Position numbers and translations under genes: made by a program
Assembly: GCA_937902315.1 (NCBI GenBank)
Contig: CALGUG010000010.1
Coordinates: 1 to 64,000, forward strand
DNA length: 64,000 nucleotides
Direction: 5' to 3'
From: an uncultured Chloroflexales bacterium
GTDB taxonomy: Bacteria; Chloroflexota; Chloroflexia; Chloroflexales; Chloroflexaceae
In this document: positions 26,729 to 35,804 of the stretch, piece by piece
How the letters are laid out: each line of letters begins with the position of its first letter
Numbering within the stretch: position 1 is the first letter of the stretch
The notes under the pieces: model-generated
What the model saw: only the letters and a program-made list of their open reading frames with translations
Told to the model about the DNA's origin: nothing
The model's database searches: none

Positions 26729-28227
26729 AGATTCTCTCCTAGCACGGCTTGAATATACAGGCTTGGATCGTAGAGCTGTTGACCAGCTTGGCTGCTAATC
26801 GCAAAAACAGGCCCGATCACAATGCCCAAGATAAACAAACTGGCGGCTAGGCCGATCAGAGGCCCCCAGATCGGCAGGTTGGTGAAGCTAAATGCTGGTA
26901 CGCGAATCGGTTTTGGTCGCGGGTTGGGCTTCCAAAAGACCTCCGACCAGATACGGGTTACGGCCAATAACGAGAGAATGCTGGTTATGATGGCTGCCGT
27001 TACAATGCCATAGGCTTGGATTTCGATGCTGGCTTGCAGGAGAGCCAGCTTGGCGAAGAAGCCCGAGAAAGGCGGCACACCCGAAAGTGAGAGGGCTGGA
27101 ATAAAGAAGAGCAGTGCAAAGATCGGTGAGGCTTTGTAGAAGCCGCCCAGCTCGTAAAGGTCGTCGCTGGTTGAGCTTTGGCGGATCACGCCGCTCGCAA
27201 TAAAGAGCGCGGTCAGCACCAACATGTCTTCGATCAGATAGAAGACCGCTCCGGCCAGACCTTCGGGAGTATAAAGCCCAAGCCCCATCACCGCGAAACC
27301 GATATGGCTCACAATTAAGAACGAGAGAATGCGGCGCACTTCGGTTTGTGCCAAGGCCCCAAGCACACCCACTACCATTGTAATGCCCGAAGCGATCAAA
27401 ATGATCAGATGGGTGTAGGGAATATCCAAGACGAAGATCAGCGTGAAGGTGCGCAGCAGGGCATAGACGCCGACTTTGGTCAGTAGACCCGCGAACAACG
27501 CCGAGACGGCGGGCGGCGGGGTATGGTAGGCGGCTGGCAGCCAGAAGTAGAGCGGGAACATCGCGGCTTTGATGCCGAAGGCGATCATAAACATGCTGGC
27601 GATCGCTATGATCAGGCCGTTATTGGGGGCCAAGGGCAAAACGACCGCTAGATGGGCCATATTGAGCGTGCCGACTTCGGCATAGAGGAGGCCGACCGCC
27701 ACCAGAAAGAGCATAGACGAGATCAAGTTGATGGTGACATACTTGATCGCGCCTTCCATCTGGGCTCGCTCGCTGCCTAGCGCCAAGAGCACAAAGGAAG
27801 CGATCAGCAGCACTTCGAACCAGACGTACATATTGAAGATATCGCCGGTCAGAAAGGTGCCGCTCACGCCCATCAACAACATCTGTACAAGCGGGTAGTA
27901 GCCATAGCGTTCGCGTTGTTCGTTGATGGCCACAAAGGAGTAGAGGACCACGCAGAGCCCGACGATTCCTGTTAAGATCACCAAAATTGCGCTCAGCAGG
28001 TCGGCTACAAAGGTGATGCCGAAGGGTGCGGGCCAGTTGCCCACATATAAGACCAGCGGCCCGTTTCGCAGCACGATATTGAGCAGAATCACGCCAACAA
28101 GCGCTATTCCGCTCGAGCTGATCACCGAGCTGAGGCGTTGCACGTTCTTATTGGTGCGGAACAAAAGAGAGAAGGCAGCTCCGATAAATGGCAGAAAGAG
28201 GGGAAGGATGAGTAGGTTCGCCATCAT
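26725..28227 (-). CDS. mrpD: Mrp Na+/H+ antiporter subunit D
   Basis: 500 residues, about 14 helices, homologous to NuoL/M/N-type proton-channel subunits. The conserved FEVLLIASFVLLALG (TM5 Glu), KAAMFPLYFWLPAAYHTPP (TM7 Lys) and LTKVGVYALLR segments are intact, so it should be a working ion-translocating subunit. Overlaps mrpC by 4 bp. Confidence 0.95.
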   Translation of the reverse strand: MMANLLILPLFLPFIGAAFSLLFRTNKNVQRLSSVISSSGIALVGVILLNIVLRNGPLVLYVGNWPAPFGITFVADLLSAILVILTGIVGLCVVLYSFVAINEQRERYGYYPLVQMLLMGVSGTFLTGDIFNMYVWFEVLLIASFVLLALGSERAQMEGAIKYVTINLISSMLFLVAVGLLYAEVGTLNMAHLAVVLPLAPNNGLIIAIASMFMIAFGIKAAMFPLYFWLPAAYHTPPPAVSALFAGLLTKVGVYALLRTFTLIFVLDIPYTHLIILIASGITMVVGVLGALAQTEVRRILSFLIVSHIGFAVMGLGLYTPEGLAGAVFYLIEDMLVLTALFIASGVIRQSSTSDDLYELGGFYKASPIFALLFFIPALSLSGVPPFSGFFAKLALLQASIEIQAYGIVTAAIITSILSLLAVTRIWSEVFWKPNPRPKPIRVPAFSFTNLPIWGPLIGLAASLFILGIVIGPVFAISSQAGQQLYDPSLYIQAVLGENL

Positions 28228-28697
28228 GAAGTGCCACCTTTCTGCGCTTCATAATCGCGATGGTGGGCCTCATCTGCCAACTGCTGCTGATGAACGGGGT
28301 CGGATGTCTCGTGATAGGCTTCCATCAAGTCGGTTTTCTTAACTGGTACGAGGGCATCGGTCGAGCGCATGCCATCGATGTCATCGATATCGATCACTTG
28401 CATCGTGCGGAAGGCGAGCACCACCATAAAGGCGATCACGCCGAAGCCGATCACGATCGCGGTCAAAATCAGCGATTGCGGCATGGGGTCGGCAACCGGA
28501 GTCGGTGGCTCTGACATGCCTTCGGGAATAAGCGGCGGTACAGCGCGTGTTAAGCCTCCAACCGTGAAGATCAACAGGTTGGTCGCATTGGTGAGCAATG
28601 ACAAGCCGATGATGACTCGCGCGATGGTGCGGCGCAGAATCAGATAGATCGAGACGGTAAAGAGGCCACCGATCAGGAGGGCGAGCACAAGTTGCAT
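28224..28697 (-). CDS. mrpC: Mrp Na+/H+ antiporter subunit C
   Basis: 157 residues. NuoK-like three-helix core (LLTNATNLLIFTVGG, PMPQSLILTAIVIGFGVIAF). A charged cytoplasmic C-terminal extension of about 40 residues (DIDDIDGMRST...) is absent from short homologues. It starts one base after mrpB ends. Confidence 0.94.
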   Translation of the reverse strand: MQLVLALLIGGLFTVSIYLILRRTIARVIIGLSLLTNATNLLIFTVGGLTRAVPPLIPEGMSEPPTPVADPMPQSLILTAIVIGFGVIAFMVVLAFRTMQVIDIDDIDGMRSTDALVPVKKTDLMEAYHETSDPVHQQQLADEAHHRDYEAQKGGTS

Positions 28698-29108
28698 CTA
28701 TTCTTCCTCCATGGCAAACAGAATCGTGAGCGTGACACCGATGACAGCGATATAGACCCCGATATCAAAGAAGATCGGTGTGCCAAGCTCGATCTCGGCG
28801 CCAAACAGGTGGAACTTACCCCACAGACCTGTTAGGAAGGGTTTGCCAAAGATGATCGGGAAGAAGGCACTCGCGCCTGCTAGCATTAGTCCTATCGCGA
28901 TCAAGCTGCGGGTATCGGTGTAGAGCGCTTGTCGTGCGGAAGCCTCTGAATCGGACAGACCATACAACACAAAGGCGGCGGCCGCTACCAGTGCGCCGAT
29001 GAATCCGCCGCCCGGCTCGTTATGGCCTCGTAAGAGTAAGAAGATCGAGAACAGCAACATCAAGCCAACAATTAAGCGGCTTGCTGTGCGAAGAACTATC
29101 GAATTCAT
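28698..29108 (-). CDS. mrpB: Mrp Na+/H+ antiporter subunit B
   Basis: 136 residues, four helices, with the MnhB signature RGHNEPGGGFIGALVAAAAF and GKPFLTGLW. Overlaps mrpA by 4 bp. Confidence 0.95.
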   Translation of the reverse strand: MNSIVLRTASRLIVGLMLLFSIFLLLRGHNEPGGGFIGALVAAAAFVLYGLSDSEASARQALYTDTRSLIAIGLMLAGASAFFPIIFGKPFLTGLWGKFHLFGAEIELGTPIFFDIGVYIAVIGVTLTILFAMEEE

Positions 29109-31477
29109 AGTTTCTCTCCTTTGGCGTCTCTCGCTCGTCGCAATACAAAGCGTCGTCCTCGAGGCAACGGGCGTCCATCTTCAAAAACGCCCTGTTGTTT
29201 CGTTCTGCCAAGCTTGAGTAGGGCATACACTCCAAAAGCAGCCATACTCAGCACCGTGACTTCGCCAAAGGTATCGAAGCCTCGGAAGTCGACCAGAATG
29301 ACATTGACGATATTGCTGCCGTGAGCGACTTTTTTACTATTCTCAATAAAAAAGTCCGAGATCCGCGAATTGGGAGGTGTGGCGGTTGAGACTAAAATCA
29401 AGACCGTCATCAGGCTGCCAACACTAGCGGCGATCAGGGCGTCGCGCAGCCGTTTTGGAGGAGTCGAATAGCGCTTAAAGCGAGGCAAATGGTGGAAGGC
29501 CAAAACCAAAAGCAATAAGGTCAGCGTTTCCACTAAGATCTGAGTCATGGCGAGGTCGGGTGCGCCATAGAGAATGTAGATCAAGGCGACACCGTAGCCA
29601 ACAATGCCTAAGGTAGCGATGGTACTCAGGCGTCCAGAGGCGCGTAAGGAGAGAATCGCCGAAAGCAGCATCAGAACGACTAGGGCGATCTCGTAGAAAC
29701 GAACCTCTGTCCAGGTGACTTGGGTCGGAAAACCGTCCTTGAAGACAAGGGTGAGGCCGACAAACACAACAGTGACACAAAAGATAATGATCAAATAGTG
29801 GCGGAGCAAGCCATCTTGGGTATTGCGAGTCACACCACGGGCGATGCGGTTGGTTGCATCGAGCGACAGGCGGTAGAGCTCGGCGGGCCAGAAGCCAAGT
29901 AAGCGCTCGACAAGGGCGCTCCGTTTGCGTAGTTCGATCCAAGCATAAAAGCCGAGGATACCGACCACAACGGCCAACAGCGTCATTCCAAGGGCAGGAG
30001 TCAGGCCGTGCCACAGGCCCAGATGAAACTCAACGTGCTCGTTGCGAACAGCGCTGCTCGCCGAAGCCGTCAGTTGCTCGAAACCGAGGCTTGGCATCAA
30101 GCCAGCGACTACGCCTAAAATGACCAACACAACCGGGCCGAGCCACATGCTCAACGGAGGGTCGTGTGGATGTTTGGGTGTCTCTTTGGCAGCGCCGAAG
30201 AAGGGTTTGATCGCCAAGATCAGCGCTTCGGTGACAAACAGCGCGCTCGCCAAGACCGCCATAATCGCATAGATCCAGATCTGCGATTCAAGTACGGCCT
30301 CGAACAGCAACTCTTTGGCGATAAAACTGATCAGTGGGCCGAAGCTTGCCAGCGAAAGCGTCGCAACGAAGGTGATCCAGGCCGTAATCGGCATCGACTT
30401 AAAGAGTCCGCCCAGCTTCTCTACATTGCGCGTGCCGGTCTCGTGGTCGATAATGCCTGCCAGCATAAAAAGCGCTCCCTTGTAGAGCGCATGAGCAAGC
30501 AAAAAGACCATTGCAGCACTAACAGCGTGTTCGCTGCCAAGCCCGATCAGCAGCATAAGCGTTCCCAAGGCGCTCACCGTGGTGTAGGCAAGAATGCGCT
30601 TCAGATCGGTCTGATAGAACGAAAGAATACCGCCAACCAGCATGGTGGTTGCGCCGAAGGCGCTAACGCTGATCGTCCAAGCGCTAGTATCGCCCAAAAT
30701 AGGGCTCAGGCGCGCCAACAGATAGACGCCCGCCTTGACCATGGTCGCCGAGTGCAGGTAGGCACTGACTGGGGTTGGCGCTTCCATAGCGCCCGGCAAC
30801 CAGAAGTGAAAAGGGAATTGGGCCGATTTGGTGAAGGCTCCTACCAAAATCAAGCCTAAGATCCAGCCATAGAGTGGGTGGGCACGTACAAGGTCGCCCT
30901 GATTAAGCAAATAGCTCAGTTCATAGCTGCCGCCAACCGATCCTAACAACAGCAGACCGGTAAAGAGCACCAAGCCGCCGCTGCCTGTGATCATCAAGGC
31001 TTGGCGTGCAGCCGCGCGCGATTCCGCTCGTTCGTGGGTGAAACCGATCAACAAAAAGGAGCTGATGCTTGTCAACTCCCAAAAGATAAACAAAGTCAGC
31101 AGATTATCGGCCAACACCACCCCGAGCATGGCAGCCATGAAGAGCAGCAGAAAGCTATAGAAGCGACCGAGGTAGCTATCGTGGGCCAAATAACCGCCAG
31201 CATAAATCAAAACCAGCGCGCCGATTCCGCTGATCAGCAACACAAACAATAGGCTTAGGCCGTCTAAAGCAAAAGAGAAGCTGATGCCTAACTCAGGAGA
31301 CCACTGCCATACGTTGGTGAGGCGTTCGCCTTGTTCCATACTCTGTATGTTGGAAAAATAAAGAGCGATAGCTGCTGGCACGGTCGCCAACAGCCAGCCT
31401 GTCGCGCCGCGCGCGACTCTATACAGCAGTGGAGCGAGGAGTGCAAGCATACAAATAGCTAGGATCGCTATAATCAT
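29105..31477 (-). CDS. mrpA: Mrp Na+/H+ antiporter subunit A
   Basis: 790 residues. The N-terminal NuoL-like part (~1-500) has FWELTSISSFLLIGF (key Glu), KSAQFPFHFWLPGAMEAPTPVSAYLHSATMVKAG and ETGTRNVEKLGGL. The C-terminal part has the DUF4040/MrpB-like helices (ALIYILYGAPDLAMTQILVETLTLLLLVLAF) typical of long MrpA. First gene of a complete seven-gene operon in canonical ABCDEFG order. The complex exports Na+ in exchange for H+ at the plasma membrane, supporting pH and salt homeostasis. A basic cytoplasmic tail ends the protein. Confidence 0.96.
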   Translation of the reverse strand: MIIAILAICMLALLAPLLYRVARGATGWLLATVPAAIALYFSNIQSMEQGERLTNVWQWSPELGISFSFALDGLSLLFVLLISGIGALVLIYAGGYLAHDSYLGRFYSFLLLFMAAMLGVVLADNLLTLFIFWELTSISSFLLIGFTHERAESRAAARQALMITGSGGLVLFTGLLLLGSVGGSYELSYLLNQGDLVRAHPLYGWILGLILVGAFTKSAQFPFHFWLPGAMEAPTPVSAYLHSATMVKAGVYLLARLSPILGDTSAWTISVSAFGATTMLVGGILSFYQTDLKRILAYTTVSALGTLMLLIGLGSEHAVSAAMVFLLAHALYKGALFMLAGIIDHETGTRNVEKLGGLFKSMPITAWITFVATLSLASFGPLISFIAKELLFEAVLESQIWIYAIMAVLASALFVTEALILAIKPFFGAAKETPKHPHDPPLSMWLGPVVLVILGVVAGLMPSLGFEQLTASASSAVRNEHVEFHLGLWHGLTPALGMTLLAVVVGILGFYAWIELRKRSALVERLLGFWPAELYRLSLDATNRIARGVTRNTQDGLLRHYLIIIFCVTVVFVGLTLVFKDGFPTQVTWTEVRFYEIALVVLMLLSAILSLRASGRLSTIATLGIVGYGVALIYILYGAPDLAMTQILVETLTLLLLVLAFHHLPRFKRYSTPPKRLRDALIAASVGSLMTVLILVSTATPPNSRISDFFIENSKKVAHGSNIVNVILVDFRGFDTFGEVTVLSMAAFGVYALLKLGRTKQQGVFEDGRPLPRGRRFVLRRARDAKGEKL

Positions 31478-31599
31478 AAGGCTACCTCACCCAAACACAA
31501 AGAGGATACTATGGGAAAAACCGCTGGAATTAAGTTCTTCCTGCGCATCATTATCCTACCATAGGTTTTACGCAAACGGTGCAGATCCCAACGCGGATT

Positions 31600-31629
31600 T
31601 TGCGAAAAAGAGCTCTACTATGCGATAAT
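31600..31629 (+). promoter_or_regulatory. Promoter of the sirtuin gene
   Basis: TTGCGA (31600-31605), 18 bp, GATAAT (31624-31629), with TGC directly before the -10. It lies 33 bp upstream of the start codon, which has AAGGA as ribosome site. Confidence 0.6.
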
Positions 31630-31662
31630 CCTTCAAGGCAGCAAGCTTGTTAAGGATTCTCT

Positions 31663-32433
31663 ATGTCAAGCACCTCATTAACCATTCCGCGCATATGGCT
31701 CGAGACGATTCGCAATGCCCAGCGGATCGTTGTCTTAACCGGAGCCGGAATCTCAGCCGAGAGTGGCATTCCGACCTTTCGCGACCTCGAAACGGGCCTA
31801 TGGCAAAACGTCGATCACGAACAGGTCGCATCGCTGCGCGGCTTTCAGCAAAATCCGAGTCTAGTTTGGCGCTGGCACGCCGAATTAGCCCAAAAGATCT
31901 CGCAGACTCAGCCCAATCCTGCCCATTACGCCCTCGCAGCGCTCGAAGAGCGCGTGCCACAGCTCGATATTCTGACCCAGAACATCGATGGCTTGCATCA
32001 GCGAGCTGGCAGCAAACGTGTGGTCGAGCTGCATGGCTCCTTGGCTCATGTGAAGTGTTCTCAAGATGGCCTGCCTGTCGAGAGCTGGGATTCTCAGGAG
32101 CAGCCGCCGCGCTGCCCGCGTTGTGGGGCTTACCTACGTCACGATGTGGTTTGGTTTGGCGAAATGCTGGCGAGCGATCGGCTCGAATACGCTTACAATG
32201 CGATCGATCAGTGCGATCTTTTGTTTGCGATCGGCACCTCGGGCCAAGTTGAACCGGCCGCCTCCTTCCCCATTCGCGCCTTCGAGCGTGGCGCGCATGT
32301 TGTGATCATCAACCTCGATGTCGAAACGAGTGTTAGCCTACAGGTTGCTAAATTCAACGCTCCAGCTGGCAAGTTTCTACCTGCGCTCTTCAAAGCGGTT
32401 TGGCCCGATTTTATGAGTAGTGAGCCTGCCTGA
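31663..32433 (+). CDS. Sir2-family NAD+-dependent protein deacylase
   Basis: 256 residues, complete single-domain sirtuin. The NAD-binding motifs GAGISAESGIPTFR and TQNIDGLH, the catalytic His in ELHGSL, and FAIGTSGQVEPAA are intact. The zinc site is unusual: the second pair RCPRC is present, but the first reads CSQD, leaving only three of the usual four cysteines. The Tyr/Arg pair that marks SIRT5-type desuccinylases is not visible at the expected place, so plain deacetylation is more likely (inference). It is divergent from the Mrp operon. Confidence 0.92.
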   Translation: MSSTSLTIPRIWLETIRNAQRIVVLTGAGISAESGIPTFRDLETGLWQNVDHEQVASLRGFQQNPSLVWRWHAELAQKISQTQPNPAHYALAALEERVPQLDILTQNIDGLHQRAGSKRVVELHGSLAHVKCSQDGLPVESWDSQEQPPRCPRCGAYLRHDVVWFGEMLASDRLEYAYNAIDQCDLLFAIGTSGQVEPAASFPIRAFERGAHVVIINLDVETSVSLQVAKFNAPAGKFLPALFKAVWPDFMSSEPA

Positions 32434-32501
32434 TAGCGCTTCGCTCGCCGACTTTTTCAAGCTCTGGCGGCTGGGTCTCTTCCTTCCATTCGGTCCTTAG
32501 C

Positions 32502-32519
32502 GCGTCCGCCTACGGCTAC
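32502..32519 (+). repeat. REP-like element copy 7
   Basis: CTTCCATTCGGTCCTTAGC followed by the exact core GCGTCCGCCTACGGCTAC, 70 bp after the sirtuin stop codon. Confidence 0.92.
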
Positions 32520-32711
32520 AAAAGGCTCGCCCGTTAAAATACGCTTCTATCTCTCCCCAGCGGAGCGACTGCCTGAAAACCCAACGCTTCGGGCAGCTTT
32601 GCTCTAAACTTCAAACGATAGAAGGAAATCCTTCAATAGCGGAAGGATTCTTACCGCTTTGTTTGCTAGAGTCTGCTTAAAAGATCGATCAGATCAATTC
32701 AGAGGAGCAGT

Positions 32712-33347
32712 ATGAGCAAAATCAATCTCTTAAAAGAGCTAGCGGCGAGCTATAGCGCCGATCAGACCTTCCGCGTGCTCGAGATTCCGCGTTATACCTA
32801 CCTGATGATCGACGGCGAGGGTGATCCCAATACGTCTCAGCAATATGCCGATAGCGTTGCTGCGCTTTATGCCTTGTCGTATGGGCTCAAGTTTATGAGC
32901 AAAAAAGAACTAGATCGTGACTACGTGGTGCCGCCGCTCGAAGGCCTGTGGTGGGCCGAGGACATGAGCAGCTTCCACAGGCGCAACAAGGCCGAGTGGT
33001 GCTGGACAATGATGCAGCTTGTACCCGATTGGATCAGCGGAGATATGTATGCCGAGGTCTATCAGAGCGTGATGCGCAAAAAGCCGCTCGCTCTGCTTGA
33101 TCGAGTACGCAAACAGGATTATCAGGAAGGCTTATGTGTGCAGATCCTGCACATCGGTTCTTACGATGATGAAGCAGCGACCCTCGCACACTTATATGAC
33201 GAATGGCTACCCGCTCATGGTTACAGACTGCGCGGCAAACACCACGAAATCTACCTGAGCGATCCTCGGCGGGTGGCGCCCGAAAAGCTTAAAACCATTT
33301 TGCGCCAGCCGATCGCCCCGGTCGCAGCCGATCTCAAAAGCCAGTGA
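32712..33347 (+). CDS. GyrI-like small-molecule-binding domain protein
   Basis: 211 residues, start preceded by GAGGAG. The family signatures RYTYLMIDGEGDPN, YVVPPLEGLWW and the C-terminal HEIYLSDPRR identify the standalone GyrI-like (SOUL/GyrI) fold. The fold binds hydrophobic or aromatic small molecules and occurs in multidrug-responsive regulators. No DNA-binding domain is attached, so a binding or detoxifying role is inferred. A possible TGC-TAGAGT extended -10 lies at 32664-32672. Confidence 0.85.
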   Translation: MSKINLLKELAASYSADQTFRVLEIPRYTYLMIDGEGDPNTSQQYADSVAALYALSYGLKFMSKKELDRDYVVPPLEGLWWAEDMSSFHRRNKAEWCWTMMQLVPDWISGDMYAEVYQSVMRKKPLALLDRVRKQDYQEGLCVQILHIGSYDDEAATLAHLYDEWLPAHGYRLRGKHHEIYLSDPRRVAPEKLKTILRQPIAPVAADLKSQ

Positions 33348-33431
33348 ACCAAATACGAAAGCGGCTTGTTTGCTGACGGCCGATCTTTGTGTACAGCCCC
33401 ATACAAGCCCTTTGTGGCGGGCGGGATGTTG

Positions 33432-33449
33432 GTAGCCGTAGGCGGACGC
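33432..33449 (-). repeat. REP-like element copy 8
   Basis: Exact inverted core in the 173-bp spacer between the convergent GyrI-like and mutL genes; it may also serve as shared 3' structure. Confidence 0.9.
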
Positions 33450-33520
33450 GCCACAAGCCCTCTTTGGGCCAGAGACCCAGCCGCCAAAGCGCTGATATGA
33501 ACGATACAGCATCGATCGTT

Positions 33521-35494
33521 TTAGGCGCGCCCAAACTGGCGTTCGATCTGATGAGGGGTCATCAAAATCATGGTCGGGCGGCCGTGCGGACAGGTGCGCG
33601 GGCTCTTGCAGGCATCGAGCTGCTTGATCAGCTGGCGCATCTCTTCGAAGCTGAGGGTTTGGCCCGCCCGCACTGAGGTGTGGCAGGAGAGCGTAATCAA
33701 AACCTCTTCGCGCCAGTCTTGAGGCGTCGAGCCGCCCCGCCCGGCCAAGTGGTCGGCGATCTCGAGCAGGGCCGCTTGCAGGTCTTCTTTGGGCAGCGTT
33801 GCCGGAATGGCCCGCACCCGCACCATACCTTCGCCCCAGGGCTCGATCTGCAAACCCCACTCGCTGAGGGTTTCGGCCTCGCGCAGCAGCAGTTCGGCGC
33901 TGGCGGGCGGCAAAGTCACGCTGATCGGCAGCAACAGACCTTGGCTTTCGATGCGGCCCTCGCCGCGCTGGCTCATCAAACGCTCGTAGGTGATGCGCTC
34001 GTGGGCGGCGTGCTGGTCAATCAGGTACATGCCTTCGGGCGCCTCGGCCACAATGTAGGTCAGGCCGACTTGGCCGACGATGCGCAGCGGCGGCAGCGAA
34101 GAGGTCTGCACCACTGTCTCGCTTGGCTCGTCTTCAGGGGAGGGGCCGGGCTGTTCTAGCTCTGGGCTCGTTTGGAAGGGGCCGATTTGGGGCTGATAGC
34201 TCGGCTGGCTGCTCGGAGCACGAAACTCCTCGGGACTGAAGCTTGGACCGCTTTGGCTGGGGAAGAGCCGCTCGGACTGGCCGAAGGAGCTGCCGTTTGT
34301 GAATTCTCGCTCGGGTTGCGGCGCGCTGTTGCCCGCATCCCAACGGCTGCGCTCGCTATCCCAAGCGCTGGCTCCAACGCCCCAGGCGCTGGCCGAGCGC
34401 CCCGAGCTTTGGCCTGCTTGGCGTAATTCGAAGCGGCGCTGCACGCTATCGTTGCTCAGCGGGGTGCTGCTGCCGTCGTCCCAGCCGTGAATGGCTGCAC
34501 CCTCGACCAGCGCAGAACGCACCGCGCGGCTGAGCACGCCCAAGACTTGGCCTTGGCGCAGAAACTTCACTTCGCTCTTGGTGGGGTGCACGTTGACATC
34601 GACCGCGCCCGGGGCCAAGCGCAGATCGATCACCGCCAGCGGAAAGCGCCCTTTCATCAGCATGGTGTGGTAGGCCTCTTCGATCGCATAGCTGAGCGGG
34701 CCGCGTGCCGCCACAGCTCGGCGGTTGATGAAGATATGCAGATAGCCGCGTGAGCTGCGCGTGATGCCGGGCGGCGATACCAGCCCGTTGATGCTGATGG
34801 CGTTCTCGCCTTCGCCGTATTCGGCTTTGACCGGCAGCAGTTGGCGCGCCACATCGACCCCATAGATATCGACCACCACGCTCTGGAGGTCGGTGCCGCT
34901 GGTTTGCAGCGCCAAGCGCCCGTCGAGCAAAAGGGTGAAGCGCACTTCGGGGTAGGCGAGGGCGTATTGCTGAACGATACTGGTGATCGCGCTCATTTCG
35001 GTCGCTTCCGAGCGCAGAAATTCGCGTCTGACCGGAGTGTTGTAGAACAGATTGCGCACGCTGAACGACGTGCCGACCGAACAGCCGCGCGGCGCGATAT
35101 ATTGCACTTCGCCGCCTGCGATGCGCAGCTCGGTGCCGACCTCTTCGTCGCGGGTGCGTGTGATACAGACCACTTGCGACACACTGGCGATCGAGGGCAG
35201 CGCTTCACCGCGAAAGCCCAGCGTGCCGATGTTCCAGAGATCGTCGGCGCTGCGCAGCTTCGAGGTGGCATGGCGCTCAAAGGCGAGCTCGACCTCGTCG
35301 GCGGGAATGCCGCAGCCGTCGTCGACGACTTTGAGCTCTCGGAGACCGCCGCCACGCGCTTCGACGCTGATCCGGCGTGCTCCGGCGTCGAGCGCATTTT
35401 CAAGCAGTTCTTTAATGACCGAGGCTGGCCGTTCGACCACCTCGCCAGCTGCGATCTGAGCCGCAACCGTTGCATCAAGCACCTGAATCGGCAT
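33521..35494 (-). CDS. mutL: DNA mismatch repair protein MutL
   Basis: 657 residues from the ATG at 35494 (GGGGAG upstream; the frame to 35521 extends into the leader). The N-terminal GHKL ATPase has ELLENALDAGA, DDGCGI, GFRGEALPSI and the LFYNTPVR motif. The middle (~340-450) is a low-complexity Ser/Gln/Pro linker. The C-terminal domain carries the nicking-endonuclease motif DQHAAHERITYE (~493), the zinc-linked CPHGRP (~636) and a terminal QFGRA, so this is the endonuclease-competent, MutH-independent type. mutS is not in the window. Confidence 0.97.
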   Translation of the reverse strand: MPIQVLDATVAAQIAAGEVVERPASVIKELLENALDAGARRISVEARGGGLRELKVVDDGCGIPADEVELAFERHATSKLRSADDLWNIGTLGFRGEALPSIASVSQVVCITRTRDEEVGTELRIAGGEVQYIAPRGCSVGTSFSVRNLFYNTPVRREFLRSEATEMSAITSIVQQYALAYPEVRFTLLLDGRLALQTSGTDLQSVVVDIYGVDVARQLLPVKAEYGEGENAISINGLVSPPGITRSSRGYLHIFINRRAVAARGPLSYAIEEAYHTMLMKGRFPLAVIDLRLAPGAVDVNVHPTKSEVKFLRQGQVLGVLSRAVRSALVEGAAIHGWDDGSSTPLSNDSVQRRFELRQAGQSSGRSASAWGVGASAWDSERSRWDAGNSAPQPEREFTNGSSFGQSERLFPSQSGPSFSPEEFRAPSSQPSYQPQIGPFQTSPELEQPGPSPEDEPSETVVQTSSLPPLRIVGQVGLTYIVAEAPEGMYLIDQHAAHERITYERLMSQRGEGRIESQGLLLPISVTLPPASAELLLREAETLSEWGLQIEPWGEGMVRVRAIPATLPKEDLQAALLEIADHLAGRGGSTPQDWREEVLITLSCHTSVRAGQTLSFEEMRQLIKQLDACKSPRTCPHGRPTMILMTPHQIERQFGRA

Positions 35495-35539
35495 GAATCT
35501 CCCCTTTGTACGCGCTAGCACAAGTTTGCTGTTCTTTGT

Positions 35540-35568
35540 ATTGTACCAGTTTTAAGACGCCGCGACAA
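35540..35568 (-). promoter_or_regulatory. Promoter of mutL
   Basis: Minus-strand TTGTCG (35563-35568), 17-bp spacer, TACAAT (35540-35545) with TGG directly upstream (extended -10), 45 bp before the start codon. Confidence 0.7.
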
Positions 35569-35739
35569 GCAGCCCGCTCGCTTCCAACCAGCTCTGTCTA
35601 CGCTTAGGCGGGCTTGCTGGTTAGGCTTCGGCAGCTTGTGCCACCTCAAAACAAGGTGCCGTAGAGATCCTTCTCTACAGCACCGTGAGTGCTTTATGAT
35701 CTTGGCGGAAGCAGCTTGTCCTGAAATAGCTTCCCTAGC

Positions 35740-35757
35740 GCGTCCGCCTTCGGCTAC
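35740..35757 (+). repeat. REP-like element copy 9
   Basis: Variant core GCGTCCGCCTTCGGCTAC in the ~310-bp spacer between mutL and the 3' end of the PP2C gene. Apart from this copy and the mutL promoter, nothing else was recognised in that spacer. Confidence 0.85.
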
Positions 35758-35804
35758 AAACAGCCAGCCCAGCGAAATGGGCTGCTATTGCTGCGCCGAA
35801 GCGA

